From the NCBI GenBank assembly GCA_964017045.1, contig OZ024794.1:8381099-8445098 (forward strand): 64,000 nucleotides of DNA. The letters run 5' to 3'. Below, one piece after another: positions 11,345 through 23,500 of the stretch. Position 1 is the stretch's first letter, and every line of letters starts with the position of its first letter. The notes under the pieces were generated by a model that did no database searches, was not told where the DNA came from, and saw nothing but the letters and a program-made list of their open reading frames with translations. The translations under genes were made by a program, and so were the position numbers. Source of the stretch: Omphiscola glabra. Taxonomy: Eukaryota; Mollusca; Gastropoda; Lymnaeidae.

Positions 11345-12500
11345 ATCAGAAAGCCTCGACTGTCCCCTTAGGGGAAAGTAAATATTTCTTGATATGTCTT
11401 AATTTTGAAAGACTCCGCTCACACGAAGCCACAGAACACAGATCGTAAGAAACAATTTAAGGCTAAGCGAGAGTATTGGAATAGATTCTTGGAAGTCCAA
11501 TTCAGCTATGAATTTCAATACACCAATAACTGACCAGTCAATGACTTTGGGAAATTCAATATCAGCTGCCTTTAGGTGTATTCCAAGCCTTGACATGACC
11601 TTTAAAAATTCAACTTCTGATAATGCAACATAAAAAAGAGGTTAAGTTTGGAACGGACACCAATAACTATTCTTCACTTGCTGATAATAGACTTTTGGGT
11701 TGAACATATCTGCTACTTCCTTGATCGCTAAGGGTCTGATCTGGGTGTTCAGAATGAAAGCGATCAATACACTCCAGCATCTCCCTACTGTTTTCTTCTC
11801 GTAGAGAGAGTCCAGGATCTATTAATTGTTCTCTTACCATTCTCTTCTTAATATCCTCTCTACCAAAATTCCATATCGGTCTGATTTTAAAAGTGTCTTA
11901 TCAATAGCATGTTCCACCAAATGACAGCGCTTCTCGTGCTGAAACAATCTTAAGGCCTCTAGGTTGGTCACCCCTTCGTCAAGAGTAAAGCCTTTAGGGG
12001 CTGTCCATTAATTATGTCAACAATTTTTTGGCGATTTTTACCTCCCCCCTCCCCCTTGTCTACAACTTGTCAAACTTCCAGAGACCCCCCTTATAAAATT
12101 ACGTCAACATTTGATTACCCCCCCCCACCCCCCAAAAAAATAAATATAAAATTGAAAAAAAACAACAATATTTTAAATAGCCTAGTTTACAACCACAACA
12201 AAAAAGTTAATAAAAGTAAAACGTTTAGAAAAAAAATGTTTAATAAATTTTAAATTATGAAATTAACTTTATTAAAAAAAAGTAACATTGTTGACGTCAA
12301 CTTTTCTTGACCTCCTCCCCCCCCTCCCCCCCTCCCCCTTGTCAACAATTGTCAAAAATTTTCAGACCCCCCCTCCGGGCCTCCCCCCTATTTTGTTGAC
12401 ATAATTAATGGACAGCCCCTTAGTCTGCAGATACTTCTGTGTAAGATGATTTTCCTCAAGTAGATCGGCCCAAAGGTAAAGGTAGCAGATAAAAGTGAAA
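11345..12500 (-). pseudogene. Broken hAT-superfamily transposase
   Basis: Read on the minus strand, three coding blocks fit a hAT (ZMYM1-like) transposase C-terminal half. Block one, 12423-12500, reads YLYLWADLLEENHLTQKYLQTK. After a MITE insertion, block two at about 11690-11996 begins GFTLDEGVTNLEAL and contains REDIKKRMVREQLIDPGLSL after a frameshift. Block three, about 11360-11600, reads WSVIGVLKFIAELDF and then, after a further 1-bp shift, SVASCERSLSKLRHIKKYL. That last motif is the hallmark of the hAT dimerisation domain. At least two frameshifts, a stop after LLSASEE, a 423-bp insertion and loss of the N-terminal half show it is dead. Confidence 0.8.
11997..12419. mobile_element. PIF/Harbinger-type MITE inside hAT transposase
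   Basis: A 423-bp non-coding element with at least 28-bp perfect terminal inverted repeats starting GGGGCTGTCCATTAATTATG. It is flanked by TTA at 11994-11996 and again at 12420-12422. The 3-bp TWA target duplication and GGG-start termini fit PIF/Harbinger. Removing the element plus one TTA restores a continuous codon run (Gln-Thr-Lys-Gly-Phe) of the interrupted transposase, which confirms the boundaries. The interior is C-rich and AT-rich with no transposase. Confidence 0.88.
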
Positions 12501-12504
12501 TCAC

Positions 12505-13100
12505 AGACAGCATGTAACAGAAACTTGTGCTTTATGTCAATCATACTCACAGACAGCATGTAACAGAAACTAGTGCTTTATGTCAATCATACTCACAGAC
12601 AGCATGTAACAGAAACTAGTGCTTTATGTCAATCATACTCACAGACAGCATGTAACAGAAACTAGTGCTTTATGTCAATCATACTCACAGACAGCATGTA
12701 ACAGAAACGTGTGCTTTATGTCAATCATACTCACAGACAGCATGTAACAGAAACGTGTGCTTTATGTCAATCATACTCACAGACAGCATGTAACAGAAAC
12801 TAGTGCTTTATGTCAATCATACTCACAGACAGCATGTAACAGAAACTTGTGCTTTATGTCAATCATACTCACAGACAGCATGTAACAGAAACTTGTGCTT
12901 TATGTCAATCATACTCACAGACAGCATGTAACAGAAACTAGTGCTTTATGTCAATCATACTCACATACAGCATGTAACAGAAACGTGTGCTTTATGTCAA
13001 TCATACTCACAGACAGCATGTAACAGAAACGTGTGCTTTATATCAATCATACTCACAGACAGCATGTAACAGAAACTAGTGCTTTATGTCAATCATACTC
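12505..13100. repeat. 46-bp minisatellite, ~13 copies
   Basis: Unit contains ACAGACAGCATGTAACAGAA and GTGCTTTATGTCAATCATAC. Units differ mainly at one hotspot (AACTAGTGC, AACTTGTGC or AACGTGTGC). The first unit is contiguous with the hAT transposase frame (minus strand, ...DIKHKFLLHAVCDF), so the array appears to have grown from transposase coding sequence. 46 is not a multiple of three, so no frame survives. Confidence 0.95.
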
Positions 13101-13104
13101 ATGT

Positions 13105-13235
13105 GTTAAGGGGCGGTGCTAGTGACGAATCGGCGAAAATATTAATTTTTGAGTGTTCCTGGTTTTCGATATATTTGTTTTCAAAAACCAAGAGTTTACA
13201 GCACCGGGTGACACCGACCCTAGCTACGCCACTGC
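13105..13235 (-). mobile_element. Short non-autonomous DNA-element fragment
   Basis: On the minus strand it starts CAGTGGCGTAGCTAGGG, a terminus common to many animal MITE/hAT-like families, and ends near GCACCGCCCCTTAACAC. The two ends are only partly complementary and no target duplication was found, so the limits and class are tentative. Confidence 0.4.
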
Positions 13236-13640
13236 GGATATTTAAATGGCCCAAAGTTGTGAGGTGGAAACAAATTAACAACTTTGAATGAAGGGGGCAG
13301 AAACCCGAAAATTAGCTAGGGGATTCCAAAAGTCAAGCTACTGCTCTGGCTGTAACTAGATTTACATTAAATTTAAATATTGGGATCTTCGAATGCAACG
13401 GCCTTGAAGCGACATTTCATTGGTTCGACCATTTTGCTAATTTTAATCGGTGAAATGTAGGCCTACCCTTTACTACTCTTTGGGAAATGCTATAAAATTA
13501 ATATATATTATTCACTCATTTCCTTTTGTTTAAATATTGGTTTGCTTAATTTGTTGTAGATATTTTTTTCTAGAAAAGGGGTGTGTAGGGATATCGACTT
13601 GCGCCACCATTCCCTTTTGGAGAGATACCTGAAACAGAAA
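13236..13640. other. Non-coding stretch
   Basis: No exon or element recognised. Confidence 0.5.
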
Positions 13641-13845
13641 AAGTACGCATCATCATCATATCCCTTAGTCCTTTGACCGTTGGGCGCCGCAGATGACATG
13701 AAAACTATCCTTCTCCATTCCTCTCTGTTTTATGCAGTAAGCACAGCATCGCCCAGTTTTAGTCCCGTCCACTCTTTGATGTTATCTTTCCATCTTTTTC
13801 TCTGTCTTCCTTTTCTTCTACCTCCACTCGTTGTACTGCCTCTGA
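13640..13845 (-). mobile_element. LINE reverse-transcriptase C-terminal tail
   Basis: The minus strand reads GGRRKGRQRKRWKDNIKEWTG, LGDAVLTA, stop, NREEWRRIVFMSSAAP, then GATGATGATG. The pattern basic-RKRW-DNIKEWTGL...R..WR.LV is the familiar end of an endonuclease/RT-bearing non-LTR element, and the simple-sequence tail fits. One in-frame stop; 5'-truncated. Confidence 0.75.
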
Positions 13846-14205
13846 TGAATTAATCAGCGAAATGAAGAGCAACTAGCTCACCACGACCACGCACTCCACC
13901 TCCCACCCTCCGCCCTTCAATGAAAAATTTAAGCACGTTTTCACTACAAGTGGGCTAAAATACGAATATCGTAACGATGGGCGTTGCTTAATAGACAGAT
14001 ACGACTCTGAAGTAGGTTTGTTTTCAGTGTATTTATAGAACGTTATTCTTACGGACAATCCCCAGGAATGGTAGACGTTGATGAAATCTTGGCACGGTAT
14101 TTTTTATTTCGTTTTTTAATTAGCAATTTGCTGGCGCTCAACCAAAGCGAATTATTAAAAATTAAATTTTTAATCTTAATGAAGTTATCGAATCAGACTA
14201 ACTGA
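13846..14205. other. Non-coding stretch
   Basis: AT-rich; no gene or repeat identified. Confidence 0.5.
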
Positions 14206-14505
14206 CTATACGTTTGTTAACTTAATTATTCATTTTAACTAAAATAAACTACTACAAATGACACCCAAATAGTATTAGTTAAAATGGACCTGGACATGCA
14301 GCCCCCGGGTATCATTAGACTCAATGCTATTTGGATATCATTTGTGGTAGTTTGTTTTAGTAAAACTGAAGAATTAAGATTACAAACGTATAGTATATTC
14401 AATTATCTTTCATTTGATACCTCATTTGGTCTTACAAACCCAACAATAATATTTTAAATCTTTTTTTAATCCCAACCTCTAAATTCTGGTACCCGGGTAC
14501 CAATA
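14206..14505. mobile_element. Palindromic fold-back element, copy A
   Basis: The left part (CATTTTAACTAAAATAAACT, ACTACAAATGACA) is the inverse of the right part (TCATTTGTGGTAGTTTGTTT). The right end carries GGTACCCGGGTACCAATAGC. The same family, truncated differently, is present at 32358-32690. The left terminal arm is missing in this copy. Confidence 0.7.
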
Positions 14506-14805
14506 GCCACTTCGAAATAGTTTTGTTATTCATTCTAATTTACTTTTCGCCTTTTTAAAAATTTAATCTAGTCCCTAGTAACGGCTAGAGCCAACGGCTG
14601 TCAAATGCATGTTGTTACTACGCTAGTTATCAGATTAATCCGAACTATTGATTTCAAAGCTTAGTTATTAAAGAAAATCAATATTAAATTTATATTTAAT
14701 TATTAGTTACTAAAATTAAAACAATTTCAGTTATATAATAAAATATAAAAATAATAACTATTTTGTTAATGATTCTTGTAACTATGTAAACCAGCTAGCG
14801 TCAAA

Positions 14806-17402
14806 ATGGCGGAGGATACGAAAAAGAAAGACAGTGTTCCAGGTGGTGCCAATTTACCGTCCTTGCCGCCAAGACCACCTACTTCAACGCTTGCTTATTC
14901 TAGGTAAAACATGAAACAGATATGTTTAGATCAAAAGAGTAATTTCATTGACAAGATAAAACATTGTAGAATAATAATTTGTCTTTAAATTTTATCAGCA
15001 CCCATGCCCATCCATTCCTTTAACTTTTCTAAATTTTAATAATGCCCTCATATTTATATTATTTTAATTAACTAACAGGCGTAGGTTTAACTTTAAATTG
15101 ATAGGCCTATTTCATTTAATTATTACTATTACAAGTTATTAGTCCTAGTCGGAATACTACTAGTTTATTTAATATTAAAACTAATTTAATTTTTTTTATT
15201 TAACTCAAAAATTTGTCAGGAGAAATTAAAAATTGTGAATAGTATAAAATTGGCAAATATAATACTGGTACACCATTATTAATCATTAATGAACAATTCC
15301 CAGTGTGGATGAACATAGAAAAAAGTCTTACAGAGGGCGCTCTTTTGAAGCGATAGCGCCAAAATTATGGAATAGTTTGTCTCAATCTTTGAGGGGTATT
15401 GAAAAGGATAAAACATCATTTAAGAAACATTTTAAAACTTTTTTGTTTAAACTTAAACAGATTTATGAAAACCAGAGCGCAGTGAGCATGCTAAATTAGC
15501 ATGGATACCAGCGCTATATAAATATCCAATCAATCAATTAATACTGAAAATAGTTTTACAAGTTATACAAGAGGAGCTGAAGAATGTTTATTGACGTACT
15601 TACTTATATGATGTGTGAGAAATTTGTTTCAGATGCTTGCTTTAAGCCTTTTAAATTTTAGGTATTTTTTTCATGTGTTAGACATGACATCACAATATAT
15701 TAGCCTATTTTTAATGCATCCCTCACCCCCCCCCCCCTCTATCATCACAAATAGTAACCCCCACCCCCTCAAGTATTACATAAGTAACCATTGCAACTTC
15801 CGCCCCATAGAAAATAATTTCTAATTTTAAAATCACTTTTATTATCACTGTAGTATTTATGAAACACTATTTTATTCTTAAAAATTATATCTAAAATCTC
15901 CTATTTTAAAAATATTTCTTATAAAAATGTATAATTTGACCCTGGTAGTAGAATAAAGAAAATATATATTATTAATCATTTTAAAACCATTCTGGTAGAA
16001 TAATTAGAATATTTAAAACATGTTTGATAATAATAGCTCAAAATTCGTTTTTCTCTAGTCGCCCATGGCAAAGCAAAATGCTCAATCATAGAATAAAAAT
16101 GGGATAGTATGGATTCCTTCATCCTGTGGAAAAGATATTGCATTCATAATCAAGCTCTTCTTTAAACTGTCCAATCTGCATGCTCTATTTTTTCATGTGC
16201 ACTTATAATTGTTAGTTCACATGTGGTTGTGTGGCAAATGTGTGTGGTGTGATGTATTTAGCTGCTTGTGTAATAAAGTTAAATAATAGATGCATATCAT
16301 GACAAAAAAAGTAAAGTATGTGTGACATTTCTTACAAATCCTATCACTAAGCGTGGATAATGTTGCTGTACAGTATAAATCATGTGATACAGGAAAATAA
16401 GAATTGGAAAGGCAAGGAAGGATATCATCAACTTTTAAAAAGCTTCAAACAGAGCTGAACATTTATGGGATGCTCTTTTTTAGAATGTTCAAACATTTGG
16501 TTGCTTGAATAGCTGGTAAAGAAGAAGGAAGTAATCTCTACTTTACTGTACTGAAAAAGGGGCTTCTTGGTTTTAATCTGCTTTTGTTTTTTGTTCATTT
16601 TACAATTTGAGTCACGTTAGTCTTTTTGGTACATGGAATTTGTACTTCTATCTCTGGACACCTGATGCTTTTTCACAGAACTCAGAATGGATAGGTGATT
16701 TCAGCAACTTTTAATAAAAAAATTATTGAACTATTTTCCCCAACTTTTTGTTTCATTACACATCATTCAAAACTATGGAATACCTCTTTGTTTAAATATG
16801 TAGTAACTAATTAAAATAAACTCGACACTTAATTCATTGCACCATAATTTTTCTTGTAAATTTAAAGGTATGTACAGGAAGCACCCTATCGAGCTTTGAT
16901 TGGAGTAGTTGTTGATGGAAGAGAGCCTCATAAGGTAGTTCATTTTTTATTTGTTTATTATTTAATTTTATCTTGCCAGCAATAATAATGATTGCTACCT
17001 TTGCGTGATGTTAATACAAAGAATATTTTCTATGATGAAAATATAGAAAATTTACTATATACTTATGATTAACTTTTTCAGCTGAAGGAGCTTCCACGGG
17101 ATCGTGTACGACGTCAAACTGGTTTAACAAACAGATGGCGTATGCCAGACTCCCTCTACAGTGACATGCTGGGCACAGCTCAAGCTTTGAAAGCCATTAA
17201 CATGCCCTTCAATCAAGGACTAGCTCATCAAATCACTGGTATGTACCCAACCTGTAATCGCAACCTTATCTATTGCAAGGACTTTGCTTTCATGAATGAG
17301 CGACAGTGGAGTCTTCTCAAAAGGACATCCAAGCCAATTACTAAAGCAGAAGATGCTGAGGTTCAGTCTATGGGGACAAGTCGTTCATTTCCAGGGAGTT
17401 AA
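14806..17402 (+). CDS. Three-exon gene, unrecognised 161-residue protein
   Basis: Coding exons 14806-14903, 16868-16934 and 17082-17402 join in phase (2, then 0) with canonical donors GTAAAA and GTAGTT and acceptors TTTAAAG and TTTTTCAG. The ATG sits in TCAAAATGGCG, a good initiation context, and starts MAEDTKKKDS. The protein has a Pro-rich N-terminus (LPSLPPRPP), a basic stretch (PRDRVRRQ), then RWRMPDSLYSDM and a Cys-containing block around CNRNLIYCKDF, and ends TSRSFPGS. There is no signal peptide or membrane segment. It resembles in size and composition the small proteins of ciliary/sperm microtubules but I cannot name the family. AATAAA signals lie at 17509 and 17516. Intron 1 contains a LINE tail. 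Gene structure is confident, function unknown. Confidence 0.8.
15290..15542 (+). mobile_element. LINE C-terminal fragment in intron 1
   Basis: The frame reads SYRGRSFEAIAPKLWNSL, then TSFKKHFKTFLFKLKQI, the conserved end of CR1/L2-like reverse transcriptases (R.F...AP.LWNSLP, FK..LKT.LF). It is followed by GCGCTATATAAATATC and a CAATCAATCAAT tail typical of the 3' end of these elements. 5'-truncated. Confidence 0.75.
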
Positions 17403-20400
17403 AATACTTGGATCTGGTGATGGACAACAATATCTATGATTATCTTTCTTTTTTTGTGTGAACACATCTGATGTTTGTAAGAGCAGTTCCTCATTTCCTT
17501 TTTGGGTGAATAAAAAATAAACACGAATGCAATTTTGTGAACAAAATAGATATTAAATTAAATTTTATAATATTCAAAGGTTGTTTAAAATAAATTGTAA
17601 AAGTGAAAAATGTTTCTGTTAAATTATTTTATGTTTCTTAATTTAATGTTGTCTCAGAGCAATTTAATAATTATATTATTATTTTCCATTCTTAATTTAA
17701 TAAATGGTTGAGTTTATTACTTTTTGAACTGATCGAGTTGCAATGCACAAGTGATCAAGACTAAGCTCATTTACTTTTTGAACTCGCTACAAAAAACATA
17801 ATAGTTTATGACTACCATTTATACTTGTTCATAAACTGATCTAAAATAAAATATTTCAGGGGGATAAGTGTAATGATCAGTTTATGAGGGAGGCGATTTT
17901 TTAAATCTTCTCCATGTACATTGATTCCAATATTAATATAGAAAACAAAATGGAGAAACAAGTCAACGTAATGCTCCTGTGCAAAATTGGGTCAAATTTT
18001 GTGTCCTCATTTTACAACTGCCATTATTTGCTATGCTTAGAGATTATCCAAGTACCTACATTGAATAATGAAAGTATTATTTTAGATCAAGTTCCTAATT
18101 TTAGAACTGTTCAGTATGGTTACCACTTATATCAGTAAAAACACAAAGCAAGTATCTGTATTATACATTATGCTGTACATTATTAGTTTATAAGTCTTCA
18201 ACTTAAAAAATAATTATTTATTAAAGTTTTTGTGTTTTATTTAAGACCATATTGCCTCCACTGAAATATTTTATTATTTTGTTGGGTAACACACTTTACT
18301 TTTCAAGCTTCTCCTGACCAAAACTAAATGCGGGTCGGCTTTTAAAGGAATTGGCTTATGAACGAGTATATACAGTAGTTTTATCAATTCTTAATTTTTA
18401 TGTCAACATTTCTAAACATCAAGTTGGCTTGTTTTGTGTATTTTTTGTGTTAACTAATGTCATTTTTTAAAGTTTATTTGGTTAACTTTGTTAATCATGA
18501 AATAATATTTGAAACATGTTGCCTTTCATTTAATTCATTTTGAAGTATATTTCATTGTGTTTTCAATTAAATTTAAATGTCATTAATTTCATTGCTTTCT
18601 TGTATTCAAAATGAGCTAATAAATACATTAACTGAATTTGGAGTGTTTCATTATTAATTTGCATTAATAAAGTTTGTTTTATTACTGCTTTATGGCAATA
18701 CAATCCAGCATTGAAAGAATGCCATTTCATACCTATTCTGCATTATAAAATTTTGACATTAACATAAACTTTGATGGAGGGTATGTATCAGGTATTATTC
18801 ATTATATTTTGCTCTTTAAATCTCATTTTCTATAAGTATGAGATCCTCTTTAACACTCTTGGTGACATAGTTACTTGAATAATTCCTTATTTTTCATTCC
18901 TCATACTTTAAATGTGCAATTTTTTAACTGTAAAGAATAATTTAACTAGAATTTTATTTTTATTTTTTTAGAGGATAGTTTTAACCCATTGGTAGGTTAT
19001 TAAATTCCTAATTTTAAAAAAATAAAGTCAAAGAAGTTACAGTAACTAACTGCAGATCAAAGCAGTCCTCATGTTCCAAAGATTTTCCTATAGTATGTAG
19101 GCACAGGTAAGTGTGCTAATAATACCCAATATCTATACTATATACTTCATATATTTTGACAAGTCCCCATTCATCTACAGGATTCTTGACACTTCCTTAT
19201 ATTATCTCTGTAGTAATTTCTTTGCATGGTTAGTACCAGAAAAAAATGTCTTTTATTTAAGTTTGGAAATGTTTCTTTTCTTTGCACATTTCTTTTTAAG
19301 TTTTCGATCTTGTATGCCACTTTACAGCTCATAAAGTCATATTGTTGTACTTTTTTAAAATATAGTTTTAGTGTAACATATTTAGAGTAGAGCTGTTGGA
19401 TCATTTTTTTCTTTTTCCATTTATTTCAATGTAATGGCAGTCATTCTAAATTCCATTACACTTCTAAATTGATACATATTAATAATTTTTTTTATAGTTG
19501 TTGACAAAATCACATGTCATTCTAAAATTGCAGATTAGTTTTTCAAATTGTAAATTTCTTTGCATTTAAACTCCATGATGTTTTCTAAATGAAGCTATCA
19601 AGATGTAGAAATAAAAATTAAATCATTGAATAATGTTAAAATAAAAAGATATACACACTCATCTCCATGACTTTATTTCCTTTCTCTTTCTATCAGTCTT
19701 GATTTTAAATCAAACTTTTTGCTATTATTATTTTTAAAGAGTCTAAATAATTAAAAAGTAAAATTCATCTCTATGTTAAAATTTTAAAGTGAAATGAAAA
19801 ACAACCCAACTAACAATTGATAGAAGTGATTTGAATATGTTATAACTTAAAAAAAAATAAATATACTTATAGATGTCACTTTTCATCATAAGCAGTCACT
19901 GAGACTGTGCTAGAATTGATTATTTCAAAATAGTTGTTTCATAAACTGATCTCTTTCTTTTATATCAACATTTCCATCCTTCAGCACATTATCCCAAAAT
20001 TGTTGATTTGTTCACAACATCCTATCAAATCAATGGTCAACAAAATGTTTTGCCAACATTTACCCCATTATCAAGGAGTGAAACATTTCTTCGAAGTACT
20101 TCAAATCAGAATGCTTTGGTACATGCAATTGATATAAAATAGTGAGCAATTTTACATTTTAATTTTTCACTAATATTTTTATATTAAGGAATGCTAATTG
20201 AATCTCACATAACAATCACAAAGAGTAATTAAATACACTTCCTTTTTGTTTGTCTAATATGTGGTCTTTGATTACCTGCTAAATATAACTTGCTTTTAAA
20301 AATATATACCGGTATCTCAAATATTCTAATAAATTAGATACATTTTAGGTATGTCATAATTGAGGACAAGCTAACATAAAAGCTAAGTATCATTGTGAGA

Positions 20401-20524
20401 TGATATATTTTTTTAAATCTTGAAATAATTAATTGAGAATTAATCATCTGTAGTTGAAAGTACCCAGAATCAGCAAATTTTGTGTCAGGTATTCCATTTA
20501 TTGCATAGCATGTTTCCATTTCAG
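17403..20524. other. Intergenic/5'-UTR intron region
   Basis: AT-rich. It holds the 3' UTR and polyadenylation signals of the 161-residue gene and probably the unseen first non-coding exon and promoter of the BTB gene, whose first coding exon is preceded by a splice acceptor (CATTTCAG, ending 20524). Frames of up to 77 codons here have no recognisable features. Confidence 0.5.
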
Positions 20525-20531
20525 CGTAAAC

Positions 20532-23500
20532 ATGTCTTTACCCAGCAGTAGTCAACCAAAGACATCTAAGGAAAAGTGTCTCTATAGATCAACAACAAAC
20601 ATGAATTCTCTGAGACCAGGTAAAAGTGTAAAAACAACAACTTTATTTCATTTTATTGTGAGTGACATGGTAGTTTAGTGAAGATGAAATGGTTATTTTT
20701 TTGGGGTTGGTTTGGGGGAAGGGGGGGAGGGGTTTGGGGTGATGTGCAAAAATAGGGCAGAAAATTTTTATAAATAATTTATTAGTTTGAAAGAATTGAA
20801 AGTGAAGGTTGTTTCCTCTCTAAGGCTATTTAAATTTAACAAACAAACTGGGGATACTATGAGAGATGAAATGACTGGCATTAAAAAATGTATATTTTTC
20901 TAATGAAATAGATGATATCATCTTTAAAAAGTTTATTTTTCATTTTATTGCGGCCAAATAAATCAGAACAATTAATTAATATACACTAAAGCAATTGATT
21001 TTTAATAAAAACTATGCACTATTTAAAATATTTAAGTTATTAATGATAAACTAATGTTTTGTTCAAGAAAGAAAGGGAGACTACTAATCTTTGAATTATT
21101 AGTTAAACCTCTGTGTTTACATATTTATAAGGAAAAGCTCACAAAAAGCATGGTGAGTACAAAAATATATTATTGACAAATTGTCAAATATCTTGTAGAC
21201 AGCTTTTTTTTAAGTGAGACAATTCTTACCAATATTGTTAGTGTTTAAATAAAATATTAACTGTATCCTGTCTGCCCTGGATAAAAAAAACATTTTTTTG
21301 AAACAGAAATTAAATAGAACTGCAACTTTTATTCTAAAATAATATTTTTAACAATAAGACTTTATTATTATAAAAATTAACAATTCAAGTGTGGACTTTA
21401 TAACTAACATGTTGCTAATTTTATTTTTTGCATTGCTGTGACACTATTGAAATAATCCACTCACGCATTGTTTAATTTTAAAGAATTGTAAGTTATTATA
21501 TTAACAGTTTTTTGTGCTTCACTAAAATATCATTATGTGAAATTCTCTGTATATTAAATTTGACATTTACTAATTTCGATATTAAATTGCTGTTTATTTT
21601 TCTACAGTCACCCTCAAATTTCAACATACTTTAGCTGACTTAAGAGGTGCTTCATTGATGGTATGAAAAATAGAAACATCAGTTTACTTTTAAAAGAGGG
21701 TAGTACTGACAGGCAGTGCCATATTAACCAATGGCAGGATCCCCAGGCTTCGAACTTCTTTGGGCCCCTCTAAAATATGGATTTTTTTTATTACACTGCA
21801 TTGCCATGGCACTGCAAAAGGTTGTATGGGCCTCTTGGCTTTAGACTAGTCAACTTATGGATAATATGGCCCGGCTAACAGGAAGTAAAATACACAGTTA
21901 ATTTTTAAAAACACTCTTGTTTCTAAATTATTAAAATTCTGAGTCACAAATAATTATTTTTATTAATATTTAGAAGTTTATAGGGGCTTGTGTTACATTG
22001 TTTCAATTGTCTCATTAGAGTACTTGAAGTTAGTGCACATTAAAAAAAATATTTCAATGAGTTTAAAACAAAATTAGTCAAACTGTAATTGTCATATGTA
22101 AGCAAGTACTTTAGCATTTTCTCCAAAGTTCATTTTATTTAATGTTAGCATTAACTAGTAAATTGTTGAATCTTTACCAGAATATGTACCGCCATTAGCA
22201 TAAAAGCATTTTAATTTATTTTTCTTTTGTAAACTGGTTTACTCTATCAAAGTTTTAAAAAATAAATAAATGGTAAATTGTCATTATTGATGTACGGCAA
22301 TAGAGTTACTTCAAAATAAAGGATAATATAATAGCTTGAGAGAGAAAGATGTTGTGCTTACTTTAATATTAAATTATGTATAATGTTTCTTTTGCTCTCT
22401 GATACTTTTTTGCATTCTCTTTCTCTATATTATTTTGTGTTTGCTGAGTGGAGACTAATAGAAGATAATATTAATCAAGTCTATTCTTTAAGTTTAAGTA
22501 AATTACTTTTATGTAAGCCCAGAGTATGGGAGAGTATGTGGGGGGAGGGTAAGGGCATAACAATAATGGGTAATATACGATGGGGTGTGTTCAAAGAAAG
22601 AATTAGGATTGGTGGACTTATAATGGGACAGGTGGGAAGGCAAGATTAAATCTTTCTGAGGGATCTGGACAAAACCAGAAGAGGAGCAATAAATATATAA
22701 AACCGCACAAGCTTTTTTGGACGGTAGAGGGTAGTTGGCTTTAGTTGCCAGAAAAGCATTTTAGACATCATAAAGGATAAAATCTTGAATTTTTTCATCA
22801 CCAAAGTGCTTTTAGACTAATAGTCAATTACAATTATTTTTTTTTTGTAAGAGAAAATTTATCAGAACGTAATGCTGTGATCTACAAATTGAAATTGTTA
22901 AGATTGATGAAATGAAATCTTCAGTAAGATGATATAAAGTGATTGAGCTGAACAGAGAAATGAAATCTTCAGTAAGATGATTGAAAGTGATTGAGCTGAA
23001 CAGAGAAATAAAATCTTCAGTAAGATGATATAAAGTGATTGAGCTGAACAGAGAAATAAAAGCTTCAGTAAGATGATTGAAAGTGATAAACCCAAAATAT
23101 TGCATTGCCATTTCATTGACATTGATGATTTATATTTAAAAGTAATCATAATGTGGATAAAATAACGTACTTTAATAAAACAGAAAATCTATTTTGATAT
23201 ATCATCTGTTTTTATTTGCCATGTGTCTCATAGACGTTCTACTGAAAGCATTGGGTATGGAATGGGAGCTGGACAGCATTGCCTTTCACAAGTCTGATGT
23301 TTTGTTTGATCTGCTGAATAGTACTGTAGATCTGAACACAAACAATAGTGACAACAAACCTGAAGATCAAGAAAATATAAAAAGGTAATGAGCAATCAGT
23401 TTCCCCAGTTTTGAGCAAGCTTTTAGATTAAACACAGCGTTTGTATATGTTCAGGTGGTCTGGGAGAGAGTCAGGTGATGACCAGCAGAAAAAGGGGGTG

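Noticed and set aside
21133..21153. A 21-nt micro-exon between coding exons 1 and 2 of the BTB gene
   Set aside because: It would be in frame and has GT-AG edges, but it is too short to support from sequence alone.
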